Assembly: GCA_022842725.1 (NCBI GenBank)
Contig: JALHOZ010000002.1
Location: 124,001-188,000 of the forward strand
Length of the DNA: 64,000 nucleotides
Direction: 5' to 3'
Source: Saprospiraceae bacterium
GTDB taxonomy: Bacteria; Bacteroidota; Bacteroidia; Chitinophagales; Saprospiraceae
How positions within the stretch are numbered: the first letter of the stretch is position 1; every line of letters begins with the position of its first letter. The notes below the pieces were generated by a model, which searched no databases, was not told the origin of the DNA, and saw only the letters and a program-made list of their open reading frames with translations. The position numbers and the translations under genes are program-made. Positions 54,201-61,944 of this stretch are shown here, one piece after another.

Positions 54201-56967
54201 TGGTTGTTCGGCCACAGCACAACAAATCATAACAGTTAATCCTTCGCCATCAATGGTTGTTATCACACCACCTTCCGCTTCTATTTGTTCAGGTGGTTCG
54301 GTTGGTTTAACTGCCAGTGGAGGAAATGTGGGTAATTCAGGTTCCGGAACTTTAGGAACCGGAACATCTTCTACAGTAGCATCAACTACTGCATCAACAT
54401 TAGGCCCGAATCCATTCCAGAGTTATTATGGTGGTGCCAAACAGCAGATTATTGTATTGGCATCAGAGCTTACAAGTCTTGGGCTCACAGCAAATTCCAG
54501 TATTTCCTCCATTGCTTTTAACCTGAGTGCAGTAGAATCAAGAACATTACAAAGCTATGTTGTAAAAATGCAGCACACATCACTGTCTGCCTTTACTTCG
54601 ACATCTTTTGTTATGACCGGATTTACAACGGTGCGGAATGCTGCAAACCTTACGCCTGTGAGTGGTTGGAATTCGATAACATTAAACACACCGTTCACCT
54701 GGAATGGCACCAGTAACTTACTGATTGAGGTTAACTTTTCCAATAATGATGGAGGTGGGACAGGAAGTAATACCGCAGTGTTTAGTACTACTTCAGGATT
54801 TGCATCATCTTTATTTTATAGAGCAGACAACCAAACTCCGGCAGCAGTAGATGCAGCAACGACTGCCAGTTTCGCTGCTTATACCCAAAGAAATAACATG
54901 CAGTTTGTTTTTACAGGAACTCCGGCCAATTTCACCTGGTCACCTGCGACCGGGTTGAATACCACTACGGGACCTACGGTGACCGCATCACCTTCTGTTA
55001 CAACGATGTATACAGCCACATCTACGGTAAATGGATGTACCGCAGCATCTTCAGTTACAGTGTCAGTTACCCAAATAGCAATACCTACTTCAATGGGAAC
55101 GTATACAGCTACACTAAATCATACGGATGGCGCCACATTAAATTATATTGATGGATCCTGTAATTTACTGGCCAGAATAGAAGATGCTTCGGGAGGTAAT
55201 GTATTAGGAAGCACGACGACGAATTTAACGAATAGCAGTACTGCAATTGTTGCCAATAATAATGTAGGTTATGTAAGAAGAGAATACGAGATAGCCCCGG
55301 CTTCAAATGGTACATCAACAGTAACGTTATATTTTACACAAGCTGATTTTGATGATTTTAATGCAACAAACGGAACACAGTTTGATATAGCGACAGGCCC
55401 CGGAGATGGAACAGGAATTAGTAATATAAAAATGGTTGTTTTCACCGGAGGAAATGTAAATGTTGGTACCAGAAACAATCTCACACCTAGCGTATTTTGG
55501 AATGCTTCAGAAAGCAGATGGGAAGTTACAGCTACAACATCTTTATACGGTTATTTTTATATCTTTGGAGATGTGACTTGTCCAAATGTGATATCAAATA
55601 TAACATTCAACAATCTGACAGCTACATCTGTAATTGTCAATTGGAATAATGCTTCGGTACCGGAATATGGCATCAGAACGCGACCTGTTGGTTCTCCAGT
55701 ATGGACAAATATTACATCGTCAAACACGAATTCAAAAACATTAGCGGGATTGAATCCAAATACTACCTATGAAATTCAAATCAGAGCCTTATGTTCTGTA
55801 AATGAAAGAGGAGCATATTCCACATCAAGTTTTACAACTTCGGCATTGTCATGTAGTGCACCATCAGGTTTTGTTACAAGCAATATAACATCAAATTCCG
55901 CAACATTAACGTGGAATCCTGTAGCTGCGGCAAATAGTTTTTCGATACGTATCAAACCGAACTCATCGGGAACGTGGAATAATACCTCCAGCTCGACAAA
56001 TTCAAGAGTATTTTTGGGATTGTTGGCAAATACATTATATGATGTTGAGGTCAGAACCAATTGTACAAATTTAGGTAGTATATATGTCAGTTACCAATTT
56101 ACAACTCTGGCAAGTACGTGTACGGTTGTGAGTAATATTGTATCTACTTCTGTCACGAGCAATTCAGCTAACATAACATGGGATGCTGTAGCTTCAGCCA
56201 TCAGTTATGGTATAAGAATAAAACCAGCCAGTTCAGGCATATGGAATAACACTTCATCAGCTACGAATAGTAGAAATTTCATTGGATTGCTGGCAAATAC
56301 ACTTTATGATATAGAAATCAGATCCAATTGTAATGGAGAAGCCAGTTCATATGTAGGCTATCAATTTACAACTCCGGCATCAATGTGTACGGTACCGGTT
56401 AATTTTACAACAACCGCATTGAGTTCAAATTCTGTTACTATTACATGGGATGCTGTAGCATCAGCTCAGAGTTATGGTATCAGATTTAAGCCAAGTTCGT
56501 CATCTAATTGGACCAATAATACAACGTCAAATACAAATTCAAGAACAGTAGTTGGGTTGATGCCAGGCACATCATACGATTTTCAGTTCAGGAGTAATTG
56601 TATAGGAGAAGCCAGTTCATTCAGTCCGACATATACAATTATAACCAATACTTCATTCAACTCATCGGACCCGACAACATTATCAGGAAGGAGTTCAGGT
56701 ATTGGGGAAATATCATCTGTAAAAATATACCCCAACCCGACGGCTGAAGTATTGTATGTGAGCTTTGAGGCACCGCAGGCTGTAGAGACGACGATCAGGG
56801 TCACGGATATTACAGGCAGGGTGGTGAAAGAAATGTATTATACAAGCACGGAAGGATATAATCAAACGGAGATCAGTTTTGGAGACCTGGCACAAGGGGT
56901 TTATATGCTTCAGGTATCGTCAGTCGACGGATGGTTGTATACGGGGAGGGTGGTAAAGACGGAGTAG
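45235..56967 (+). CDS. giant secreted beta-helix / Ig-like / FN3 protein with T9SS sorting domain
   Basis: This is a surface or secreted protein of 3,910 residues, rich in Thr, Ser and Asn. I start it at ATG 45235, which gives a signal peptide (ISIFRNATVVILFILISWVANAQ); the ORF is open from 45148 but the extra 29 residues precede the signal. Order: N-terminal domain (to about 275), first parallel beta-helix module (about 276-1236), linker domain, second beta-helix module (about 1366-2416), Ig-like domains (about 2420-3283), four fibronectin III-like repeats (about 3449-3810), and a type A T9SS C-terminal domain (IYPNPTAEVLYVSF ... GVYMLQVSS). It should cross the outer membrane by T9SS, with the C-terminal domain removed. 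Adhesion or glycan binding is probable, but no enzyme motif is seen. Confidence 0.88.
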   Translation: MNHISIFRNATVVILFILISWVANAQPTVMSLNQDVSGTYANTTMTLVGAAFKLRVQEDAVGTSSGTRNWQFNSDSYGNTWGARSANTLTSYNAVIAPNITTASGNWANACSPGCYNAFGKLPATLPNNYYTYTIMRGTSYASQRMSVLETSYNPVTIDAVAQAAGTFGSRTITITTSGTPDAAENIFVRYSTNSYVASTIVQATGSGTTWTATIPAQSAAVSFYVYSSNRSKAAIDADVTSFSTQEVHDLSTLNLNNNAGSNYSYFPVNVTSTGGTTSATYATLAAAIAAINGGTHTGTIVCTVNDGYTETAPPGGFILTTYISNTSATPVVFQRSNTGGAKPIFNAGVGTSTNNDAIFKLIGNDFITIDGFDLRESAGNITSTTQVEWGIALLYTTTTNGAQNNTIQNCNITLNRTYANTFGIYSNVRHSSTSATTQSDITTAAGSNSGNKIYGNTISNVNMGITFIGCGATGGTALQDQGNDIGGSSAATGNTITNWGGLSAIASYVSNSGSIYGILLNHQQGVNCSYNTLTSASFSSNIGSRGIFLVYTALVPNAGTFTNTISNNTITITNSTSSTFEMIRSEGMTTALSGVTINLNNNSLINCSTPGNFVGVINTSAPGTLNMNGNIVRGIVLSGSGSGFTGVSNTGAVVTSINQNDNQIGNATGGAVTYSVTSSGTFFGVSNTGGASTAALTITGNDVRGITYSTSGSGAHTYINNTAATLSQNISSNTFTALDVNTTSNVTFISNNVALPTGGSLTASSNSLAGTIPSTALSFRKSGAGGTVTLYLTTNAPSSVTTTTKTAQNNNFSNISITGATTMNGWMDIEGAAAGLTKTITGNTFSNWTCGSSAVTALQVGYCLGTSAISSNTISNITGSGAITGISLLSNNVVIAGVNTNTLSGLASTGTGGAVTGISSASPTVTFNSNTISSLSSSSTTATVAGISSSGATSTISNNTVNTLSCVGSASGVTNGIMVTAGTTINVFKNKIYDIATTGAFSASPGVNGIVLSGAVASVTATVHNNLIGDLRAAAANSTDAIRGISVTATGTTSTYNVYYNTVHLAATSSGTNFGTSGIFHTASATATTAALNLRNNIIVNNSTASGTGIVTAFRRSAASTLGNYASTSNNNLFSSASGSIMHDGTTAFTLTTFKTAVGPTRDAASVTEVVSNTPGTFFQSFTGSSAGFLHIVNALSTQAESGAATISGFLDDFDGDTRNATTPDIGADEFNGVLADLNPPVIAYTPLGNGLISTDQTLTATITDLSGVPTSGAGLPVLYYRVNAGSYIAVTGTSIGSNQYTFTFGAAATMGGDVVSYYIVAQDLVGTPNVTSFPLAGAGGFTSNPPAAATPPTTPSSFMALAGLSGIKTVCASGCDYTSLTNAGGAFATINGSVVSGNIILQITGDLTSESGTNALNAFASPFTLTINPTAAVNVVSTASAANLINFNGADRVTIDGLNSSGNSLTFDNPFTGGTTFALTNDATNNTIQNCTIKGGNTSVTSGVVVFGTGTTTGNDGNTFANNAITASGTNFPANIIYSAGTSAAIDNSGNTLNNNTISDYFSATLITAGVNLSATGNSAWTITNNKLFQTATRIYTSGNTHNGIFVGTGAGYTITGNTIGFANASGTGTTNMVGNSVALTGTFPSSYTTTGTSNGTRYIGLNCAFTVGGTVSSIQNNTIGGFALYTSSGSTTTNGVWCGINITSGNANVGTSNGNTIGAATGSNAVYVASTTAGAAVVGIYATSTNTVSIQNNTVAAIDAVGTTATLSGAFTGIDVAGTGGVFTISSNTIGNTTANNIRTGYTLTSSNLSNTGTITSTTGSISPIVGIRHTATGSTVTINSNILQGWQNGTTAGGTLTGITSTGAVASGATINNNQLGTTTQGWINYSFANTNSTAATGINSTGTSGTATSHTIQSNDFRGITFSVSGVMAFNFVNLAPIGTATNHAATVSNNTFTNISLNTTGSVTFISHNYSMQSGSSQTISGNSIVTAFAKTAAGGTVTMTTTGASSPNGTTSTVTNNDFSNVTVTGATGITGITNSDGSSSSPAKICTGNTLSNWTTGAGAITAINYSYIGGPTSSISNNTISNITGQSSIAGMNIGNSFNGASTLNIANNILSNFNSSSGFLEGIRCNNVSTVVNINNNEIRTLSTSASTSLIGLVVSGALNTNVFKNKIFDLSSSNVTSSVTGLQVTDVTTTLNVFNNLIGDLRAPAASVTSPTSAITGIGLFTTNIVSTHNIYYNTIYINGTSSGANFGTSGILHTSSATATTGALNLRNNIIVNTSTPNGTGLTVAYRRTGTSLNNYAATSNNNLFFAGTPGASNVIFSDGTNTDQTLAAFKSRVSARETASISENPNWQSIVGSSADFLKFNTATPTGIESGGAAISGYTDDFSGTSRNATTPDLGTWELTGTPLPSCTGTPALSTITGGTTPICSGFSGGTLALSTTYTDLGITYQWKSSTTSGGPYNTILGTVASQVTGMLTQTTYYICEITCTNSSMTFTTDEKAIVVNVLPTVTVSPTSGTYCTPGGTPITLTGDGASTYTWVGTGTPGLSATSGNPVTASPSTNTTITVTGTDGNGCINTATAIIASLATPATPTTTPYSICIGETVPGGQGVTSSVPTVTATQTINFTVSGQPTETNAAPGNVVASATMTALPAGSTVTGITLNYPGLIALSASWRSDIRLGLSGALINAAAQGTGAPGSAGTFDYTRTATSGITGTPLAGGTVNLLYWDNFNDNTGGAEATFPTGAAVASLIVSYSYPDPSSVSWFTTATGGTALGTGTPFNPVGVDPALPNTNTAGDYTYFAQVSNGACPSTRTAAVFTVSSGAAITTNPAAASACVGTNASFTVVATGAGLSYTWELSTDNGGSWNPVVNGGVYSNATTATLNLTGVTGLMNNYQYRVNVTATCGSPVTSTVSILTVTTPLAGINTSATTICAGESATLTENGGTATSWSWAPGGATLQAITVSPATTTTYTVTATVNGCSATAQQIITVNPSPSMVVITPPSASICSGGSVGLTASGGNVGNSGSGTLGTGTSSTVASTTASTLGPNPFQSYYGGAKQQIIVLASELTSLGLTANSSISSIAFNLSAVESRTLQSYVVKMQHTSLSAFTSTSFVMTGFTTVRNAANLTPVSGWNSITLNTPFTWNGTSNLLIEVNFSNNDGGGTGSNTAVFSTTSGFASSLFYRADNQTPAAVDAATTASFAAYTQRNNMQFVFTGTPANFTWSPATGLNTTTGPTVTASPSVTTMYTATSTVNGCTAASSVTVSVTQIAIPTSMGTYTATLNHTDGATLNYIDGSCNLLARIEDASGGNVLGSTTTNLTNSSTAIVANNNVGYVRREYEIAPASNGTSTVTLYFTQADFDDFNATNGTQFDIATGPGDGTGISNIKMVVFTGGNVNVGTRNNLTPSVFWNASESRWEVTATTSLYGYFYIFGDVTCPNVISNITFNNLTATSVIVNWNNASVPEYGIRTRPVGSPVWTNITSSNTNSKTLAGLNPNTTYEIQIRALCSVNERGAYSTSSFTTSALSCSAPSGFVTSNITSNSATLTWNPVAAANSFSIRIKPNSSGTWNNTSSSTNSRVFLGLLANTLYDVEVRTNCTNLGSIYVSYQFTTLASTCTVVSNIVSTSVTSNSANITWDAVASAISYGIRIKPASSGIWNNTSSATNSRNFIGLLANTLYDIEIRSNCNGEASSYVGYQFTTPASMCTVPVNFTTTALSSNSVTITWDAVASAQSYGIRFKPSSSSNWTNNTTSNTNSRTVVGLMPGTSYDFQFRSNCIGEASSFSPTYTIITNTSFNSSDPTTLSGRSSGIGEISSVKIYPNPTAEVLYVSFEAPQAVETTIRVTDITGRVVKEMYYTSTEGYNQTEISFGDLAQGVYMLQVSSVDGWLYTGRVVKTE

Positions 56968-56969
56968 AT

Positions 56970-57284
56970 GTTTAATGTTTAAAGGTTTAAGGTTTATAGT
57001 TTAATGTTTAATGTTTAATTGTTTAACTGTTTAATGTTTAAATGTTTAATGTTTAACTGTTTAATGTTTAACTGTTTAATGTTTAAATGTTTAACTGTTT
57101 ATAGTTTTACCACTAAGGGCACTAAGTATTTTTACCACTAAGGACATTAAGGATTTTACCACTAAGGACACTAACAGTTTAACCACTAAGGGCACTAAGA
57201 TTTTTACCTGTCTTTTTAAACATTCAACGTTCAACAATCAACGTTCAACAATCAACCTCTAAGTGCCCTTTAGTGGTAAAAAAT
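56970..57284. repeat. TTTAATG array and ACCACTAAG array after the giant gene
   Basis: Starting 2 bases after the giant gene's stop, about twelve TTTAATG/TTTAACTG units run to 57105. Four or five ACCACTAAGGRCACTAAG units follow to 57205, then CAACGTTCAACAATCAAC, and a final inverted unit (AGTGCCCTTTAGTGGTAAAA) lies at 57262-57281. The inverted ends can form a long hairpin. No gene is seen in 56968-57303. Confidence 0.93.
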
Positions 57285-57303
57285 AATACCCAAATAAAAT
57301 AAA

Positions 57304-58272
57304 ATGCCAAAAAAGTTTGCTTTAATAGGTGCTGCCGGATATATCGCTCCGAGGCACATGAAAGCTATCAAAGATACAGGAAATGATCTTGTTGCTGCCT
57401 TTGACCCAAATGATTCAGTAGGAATTATAGATTCTTATTTTCCGGATGCGGCCTTTTTTACAGAGTTTGAGCGATTTGACAGACATGTGGAAAAATTGAG
57501 GAGAACAGGGGATAAGCTTGATTACGTAAGCATTTGCAGTCCTAATTATTTACACGATGCGCATATGCGTTTTGGTTTGAGAAGCGGAGCAGATGTCATA
57601 TGTGAAAAACCGATCGTACTCAATCCATGGAATATTGATGCTTTGCGGGAAATTGAAAAAGAAACAGGCCGAAATATATATACCATCCTTCAACTCAGAT
57701 TGCATGACAGTATCATTAATCTGAAAAATAAAGTCGATGCAGCACCAAAAGACAAAATATATGAATTTGACCTGACGTATCAGACATCACGCGGCAATTG
57801 GTATTATTCATCCTGGAAAGGAGATGTCTCAAAATCAGGGGGCATCGCTACTAATATCGGTGTCCATTTTTTTGATATGTTGGGATGGATTTTCGGAGAC
57901 TTAAAAAATAATATTGTCCACGTACACACCCATGACAGAGCAGCAGGTTTTCTGGAATTTGAGCGCGCCCGTGTCAGATGGTTTCTGAGTATCGACTATG
58001 ATACCATTCCGGAAAAGGTTCGCCAATCAGGAAAAAGGACATTCAGATCGCTGGAGATAGACGGGGAACAAATTGAATTCAGTGATGGATTTACGGAATT
58101 GCATACCCACAGCTATCAGGATATATTGTCCGGCGGAGGTTTCAGTATAGATGCCTGCAAACAAGCTATTGAGATCGTACACGATATCAGAACAAAAACA
58201 CCTGTCGGACTTACAGGAGATTATCATCCTTTTGCTTCTTTGCCTTTAAAAAATCATCCATTTAAAGTCTGA
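57304..58272 (+). CDS. wlbA: Gfo/Idh/MocA sugar dehydrogenase, WlbA/WbpB type
   Basis: WlbA oxidises C3 of UDP-GlcNAcA with NAD, giving the keto sugar that is aminated and then acetylated by WlbB. The opening KKFALIGAAGYIAPRHMKAI holds the NAD glycines and matches WlbA closely. SICSPNYLHDAHMRFGLRSG, CEKPIVLNPWNID (the catalytic EKP Lys) and GGIATNIGVHFFDML follow. The 322-residue length is normal. It precedes a UDP-GlcNAc 2-epimerase by 2 bases, the WbpI position of the Pseudomonas wbp pathway. wlbB is 54 kb to the left, beside a broken second wlbA. An aminotransferase is missing from the window. Confidence 0.92.
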   Translation: MPKKFALIGAAGYIAPRHMKAIKDTGNDLVAAFDPNDSVGIIDSYFPDAAFFTEFERFDRHVEKLRRTGDKLDYVSICSPNYLHDAHMRFGLRSGADVICEKPIVLNPWNIDALREIEKETGRNIYTILQLRLHDSIINLKNKVDAAPKDKIYEFDLTYQTSRGNWYYSSWKGDVSKSGGIATNIGVHFFDMLGWIFGDLKNNIVHVHTHDRAAGFLEFERARVRWFLSIDYDTIPEKVRQSGKRTFRSLEIDGEQIEFSDGFTELHTHSYQDILSGGGFSIDACKQAIEIVHDIRTKTPVGLTGDYHPFASLPLKNHPFKV

Positions 58273-58274
58273 CA

Positions 58275-59345
58275 TTGAAAAAAGTAGTCGCCGTGGTTGG
58301 TGCCAGACCACAATTTATAAAACATTTTGCCTTTGAGCAGGAAGCAAAAAAGTTTTTTGATCTCAGGACCATTCATACCGGTCAGCATTATGATGAAAAC
58401 ATGAGCCATGTTTTTTTTCATGAGCTGGGAATGCAAAAACCCGATTATCAGTTGCAACTTGGAGGAGGAAATCACGGGCAACAGACAGGGTTGATGATGA
58501 TAGAAATCGAAAAAATCCTGATCGATGAAATGCCTGACTTATTGGTGGTTTACGGGGATACCAATTCAACACTTGCCGGGGCATTGGCAGCTGCAAAACT
58601 GCACATTCCTATTGCCCATATAGAAGCAGGATTGAGGTCTTATAACAAAGAGATGCCCGAAGAAATCAACAGAGTACTTACAGACCACATGTCAGATATT
58701 TTATTTGTTCCGGGTGTCCTTTCAGAAAATAATCTGGCCAAAGAAAGCATTACAAAACAAGTGTTTGTCGTGGGAGATATCATGAAGGATCTGGTCTTAC
58801 AAGCTGTGGAAAATCAATGGATAAAGCGTCAGGCCGGTCAGGAAGGCAGATATTATTATGCGACATTGCATCGGCCTTATAATACAGATAATAAAGAGAG
58901 ATTACAATATGTTCTGGATAGTTTAAATGATTTGGATATAAAAACGGTTTTTGCCATTCATCCAAGGACAAAAAATCTCATGAAACAATATGGCATGGTT
59001 GAACAAAAATATGAACAAATCATATTTATTGAGCCTCAAAGTTATTTCAGTAGTTTAGGTTTTCTGTATCATTCAGAGGGTTTAATAACGGATAGCGGTG
59101 GAATGCAAAAGGAAGCCTATTGGCTGAAAAAAAAATGTGTTACCATCAGAAAAGAAACAGAATGGGTGGAGACCTTATTGCACGATGCAAATGTGCTTTT
59201 ATTTGATGATTTGTCAGGGTTAAACCATCATTTGAATACACCTTGTTACCGGTTTGATGATACGCTGTTTGGTGAAGGAAAAACTTCCGTTAAAATTTCG
59301 GAAGCATGTAAAAAATTTTTATCTTCCAAAAGTAGTAATGTTTAG
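58275..59345 (+). CDS. wecB: UDP-HexNAc 2-epimerase, non-hydrolysing (WecB/WbpI type)
   Basis: This 356-residue epimerase interconverts UDP-GlcNAc-type and UDP-ManNAc-type sugars. Blocks: VVGARPQFIKH, IHTGQHYDENMS, VVYGDTNSTLAGALAA, AHIEAGLRSYNKEMPEEINR, ATLHRPYNTD and TDSGGMQKEAYWL. These distinguish it from the hydrolysing NeuC at 16867. Next to wlbA the likely substrate is the di-N-acetyl-glucuronate (WbpI role), though WecB activity is possible. The start is TTG, 2 bases after wlbA. The final codons AAT GTT TAG are the first unit of the next TTTAATG-type repeat array. Confidence 0.92.
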   Translation: MKKVVAVVGARPQFIKHFAFEQEAKKFFDLRTIHTGQHYDENMSHVFFHELGMQKPDYQLQLGGGNHGQQTGLMMIEIEKILIDEMPDLLVVYGDTNSTLAGALAAAKLHIPIAHIEAGLRSYNKEMPEEINRVLTDHMSDILFVPGVLSENNLAKESITKQVFVVGDIMKDLVLQAVENQWIKRQAGQEGRYYYATLHRPYNTDNKERLQYVLDSLNDLDIKTVFAIHPRTKNLMKQYGMVEQKYEQIIFIEPQSYFSSLGFLYHSEGLITDSGGMQKEAYWLKKKCVTIRKETEWVETLLHDANVLLFDDLSGLNHHLNTPCYRFDDTLFGEGKTSVKISEACKKFLSSKSSNV

Positions 59346-59758
59346 GGTTTAACTGTTTAATTGTTTAATGTTTAACTGTTTAATGTTTAACTGTTTAATG
59401 TTTAACTGTTTAATGTTTAACTGTTTATCGTTTAATTGTTTAACTGTTTATTGTTTAATTGTTTAACTGTTTATTGTTTAATTGTTTAATGTTTAGAGTT
59501 TAGTGTTTAACTGTTTAGAGTTTAATGTTTAACTGTTTAACGTTTAATTGTTTATTGTTTAACTGTTTAAGGTTTAATTGTTTAACCACTAAGGGCACTA
59601 AGAGTTTGACCACTAAGGACACAAAGATATTACCACTAAGGGCACTAAGAGTTTGACCACTAAGGACATTAAGTATTTTTACCACTAAGTGCACTAAGTG
59701 AATAACATCTAAGTGCTCTTAGTGGTCAAAAAAAACCTCTCAGTGGCCTTAGTGGTTA
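59339..59758. repeat. long TTTAACTG array and TTAGTGGT array
   Basis: About 27 units of the TGTTTAACTGTTTAATG type run to 59585, the longest array in the window. Six units of ACCACTAAGGRCACTAAG follow to about 59700, and two inverted units (TTAGTGGTCAAAA, TTAGTGGTTAAAA) end at 59762. Bases 59763-59961 are AT-rich with no gene; TTGGT near 59871 and ACCAA near 59896 could form a weak hairpin. Confidence 0.93.
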
Positions 59759-59961
59759 AAAAACCTATGTTGATAATAAATATATATTTTTTTTGGTTGC
59801 CATTTCAAAAAAAATATTCAATTTTGTGCTTTCAAATCTGTAGACCTGCATTTATATTTTTTTTAAGTTTTGGTTGGCGTAGCTTAACTTGCTGACCAAC
59901 AACATCTGTTATATTTTTTTAGTGTTATTTTATTCCGAAATAACTACAAAAAAAGAAAAAA

Positions 59962-61908
59962 ATGACAAATTTTGTTTCAAAATTGATAGGATTTAATCCT
60001 TTGCAAAAGCAAAAATACGTACCCAGGTCGACGGTATTTATCATTGAGCTATGTATAGTAGCCATAGCATTTGCAATCAATTATATCATTCTGAGCAATA
60101 GCAAAATAGACTATTCCTCTGTTTTTCCTTTCGGGGTTCGGTTTTCATTGTTTATCATGATGATAGCCGCAAGTTTCCTGATCTTCGGCACCCACAGGGC
60201 ATCCATCAGGTTTACGAGCCTGAAGGATATCATCAGATTGTTTATCGCTCTGACCGTGGCCATGGTGGTCTTGACCCTGGTTAATTTTTTATACTTTTTA
60301 AATGTCGGAGAGTACATTTTTGTGTATGCGGGTTTGTTGTATTCAGGTATAATGGGTTTACTTTTTCTGGCTGTTTTCCGACTATCTGTAAAATACATGT
60401 ACATACGTCTGAAATACATCAAAAAGGTCGGTGAAAAACGCAGGCTGTTGATGGTAGGAACGCAACATGAAAATATTTCAGTGGTAAAAGCCATCAATTA
60501 TACAGAAGGGGGCCAATCGCGTTTTGTCGGATTTCTGAGTTTTGACAAAACAGCTAAAAATTTGCGGATTTTAGGGCTGGATATATGGTATGACCAAACG
60601 TTTTATGATCACTTCAATGACGAAAAACCGGTGGACGGTGTGGTGATATTGGGCGATCAGAAACAGGATGAAGGAGTAGGGGTACTGATGGATTTTTGTA
60701 TCCAAAACAGAATCCAGATATATCAGTCCAGCATATCCAGAATCATAGAAAACAAAGGCAATGAAGAGCTGCAGTTTAAAAAGGCGGTATTGGAAGATTT
60801 GTTGTTCAGAGAGCCCATAGTAATCAATAAAAATGAAGTAGATATTTTTTTACGGGGTAAAAATATTCTTGTCACCGGTGCTGCCGGTTCGATAGGTAGT
60901 GAGTTGTCAAGACAAATATGTCAGTTTGGTCCCGGAAAACTTATATTACTGGACATAGCGGAAACCCCGTTATTTTATATAGAAAATGAACTCAGGGACT
61001 TATATCCGGACCTTGAAATCATAGCTTTTCTCGGAGACATCGGAGACAAAGAAGGTATGGAGGTTCTTTTTGAGGAAGATACTCCGGATGTGGTGCTTCA
61101 CGCCGCCGCATACAAACATGTCCCTATGATGGAAAAACATCCTGACAAAGCTTTTAAAGTCAATTTTTTCGGGACAAAAAACATCATTGATCTCTGTATC
61201 CGGTATAAAGTTCCCCGAATGGTACAAATTTCAACAGATAAAGCAGTCAACCCTACAAATATCATGGGTTTGACCAAAAGGCTTGCGGAGTTGTATCTTC
61301 AACTAAAGATTGTCCAGATGCAACAGGACAAAAAAACAAATCATCAGACACAAATCATCACCACCAGGTTTGGTAATGTTTTGGGATCAAATGGTTCAGT
61401 CATTCCTGTTTTTGAAAAAAAGATCAGAAACAGAGAAGCTATCACCATTACAGACCCTAACATGACAAGATATTTTATGACCATCCCTGAAGCCAGCAGT
61501 CTGGTTCTTCAGGCGGCAACCTCCGGCAACACCGGTGAAATATTGGTTTTTGATATGGGAAAACCAATTAAGATCCTGGATATGGCTGAAAAACTGGTCA
61601 GATTAAACGGATTGGAGCCTTATAAAGACATTCAGATTGTATACATTGGAAAAAGACCCGGTGAAAAGTTGTACGAAGAATTGTTTTACGAAAACAGTGT
61701 CACCGTCCCTACCAATCATATAAAAATCTTAAAAGTTTTGGAAAATATGCCGCCACCCGAAACGGTTAAAGCACAATTTCTGGAATTGGAAGCTTCATTA
61801 TTTTCAGGAGACATTGAAAATATATTATTAAAAGCAAAGGAATTGGTTCCTGAGTTTGAGCATGCATCTGATATCAAAGATTCAAGATATTCAAACATTG
61901 ATTCCTGA
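59962..61908 (+). CDS. membrane UDP-GlcNAc 4,6-dehydratase, PglF/WbpM/CapD type
   Basis: This 648-residue membrane protein has four N-terminal helices (about 25-45, 55-75, 90-112 and 120-140), a CoA-binding-like domain, and a C-terminal short-chain dehydrogenase domain. NILVTGAAGSIGSELSRQI binds NAD, and AAYKHVPMMEKHPDKAF and QISTDKAVNPTNIMGLTKR form the active site. The usual Tyr is replaced by Met (M-x3-K), as in WbpM/PglF. It makes UDP-4-keto-6-deoxy-GlcNAc for the WbpV-like reductase at 41011 or for 4-amino sugars. Its own 616-base leader is mostly repeat DNA, so transcription may be separate. Confidence 0.93.
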   Translation: MTNFVSKLIGFNPLQKQKYVPRSTVFIIELCIVAIAFAINYIILSNSKIDYSSVFPFGVRFSLFIMMIAASFLIFGTHRASIRFTSLKDIIRLFIALTVAMVVLTLVNFLYFLNVGEYIFVYAGLLYSGIMGLLFLAVFRLSVKYMYIRLKYIKKVGEKRRLLMVGTQHENISVVKAINYTEGGQSRFVGFLSFDKTAKNLRILGLDIWYDQTFYDHFNDEKPVDGVVILGDQKQDEGVGVLMDFCIQNRIQIYQSSISRIIENKGNEELQFKKAVLEDLLFREPIVINKNEVDIFLRGKNILVTGAAGSIGSELSRQICQFGPGKLILLDIAETPLFYIENELRDLYPDLEIIAFLGDIGDKEGMEVLFEEDTPDVVLHAAAYKHVPMMEKHPDKAFKVNFFGTKNIIDLCIRYKVPRMVQISTDKAVNPTNIMGLTKRLAELYLQLKIVQMQQDKKTNHQTQIITTRFGNVLGSNGSVIPVFEKKIRNREAITITDPNMTRYFMTIPEASSLVLQAATSGNTGEILVFDMGKPIKILDMAEKLVRLNGLEPYKDIQIVYIGKRPGEKLYEELFYENSVTVPTNHIKILKVLENMPPPETVKAQFLELEASLFSGDIENILLKAKELVPEFEHASDIKDSRYSNIDS

Positions 61909-61944
61909 GACAGGGAATAAAAAAAGAAACTTTTTATAGATTAG

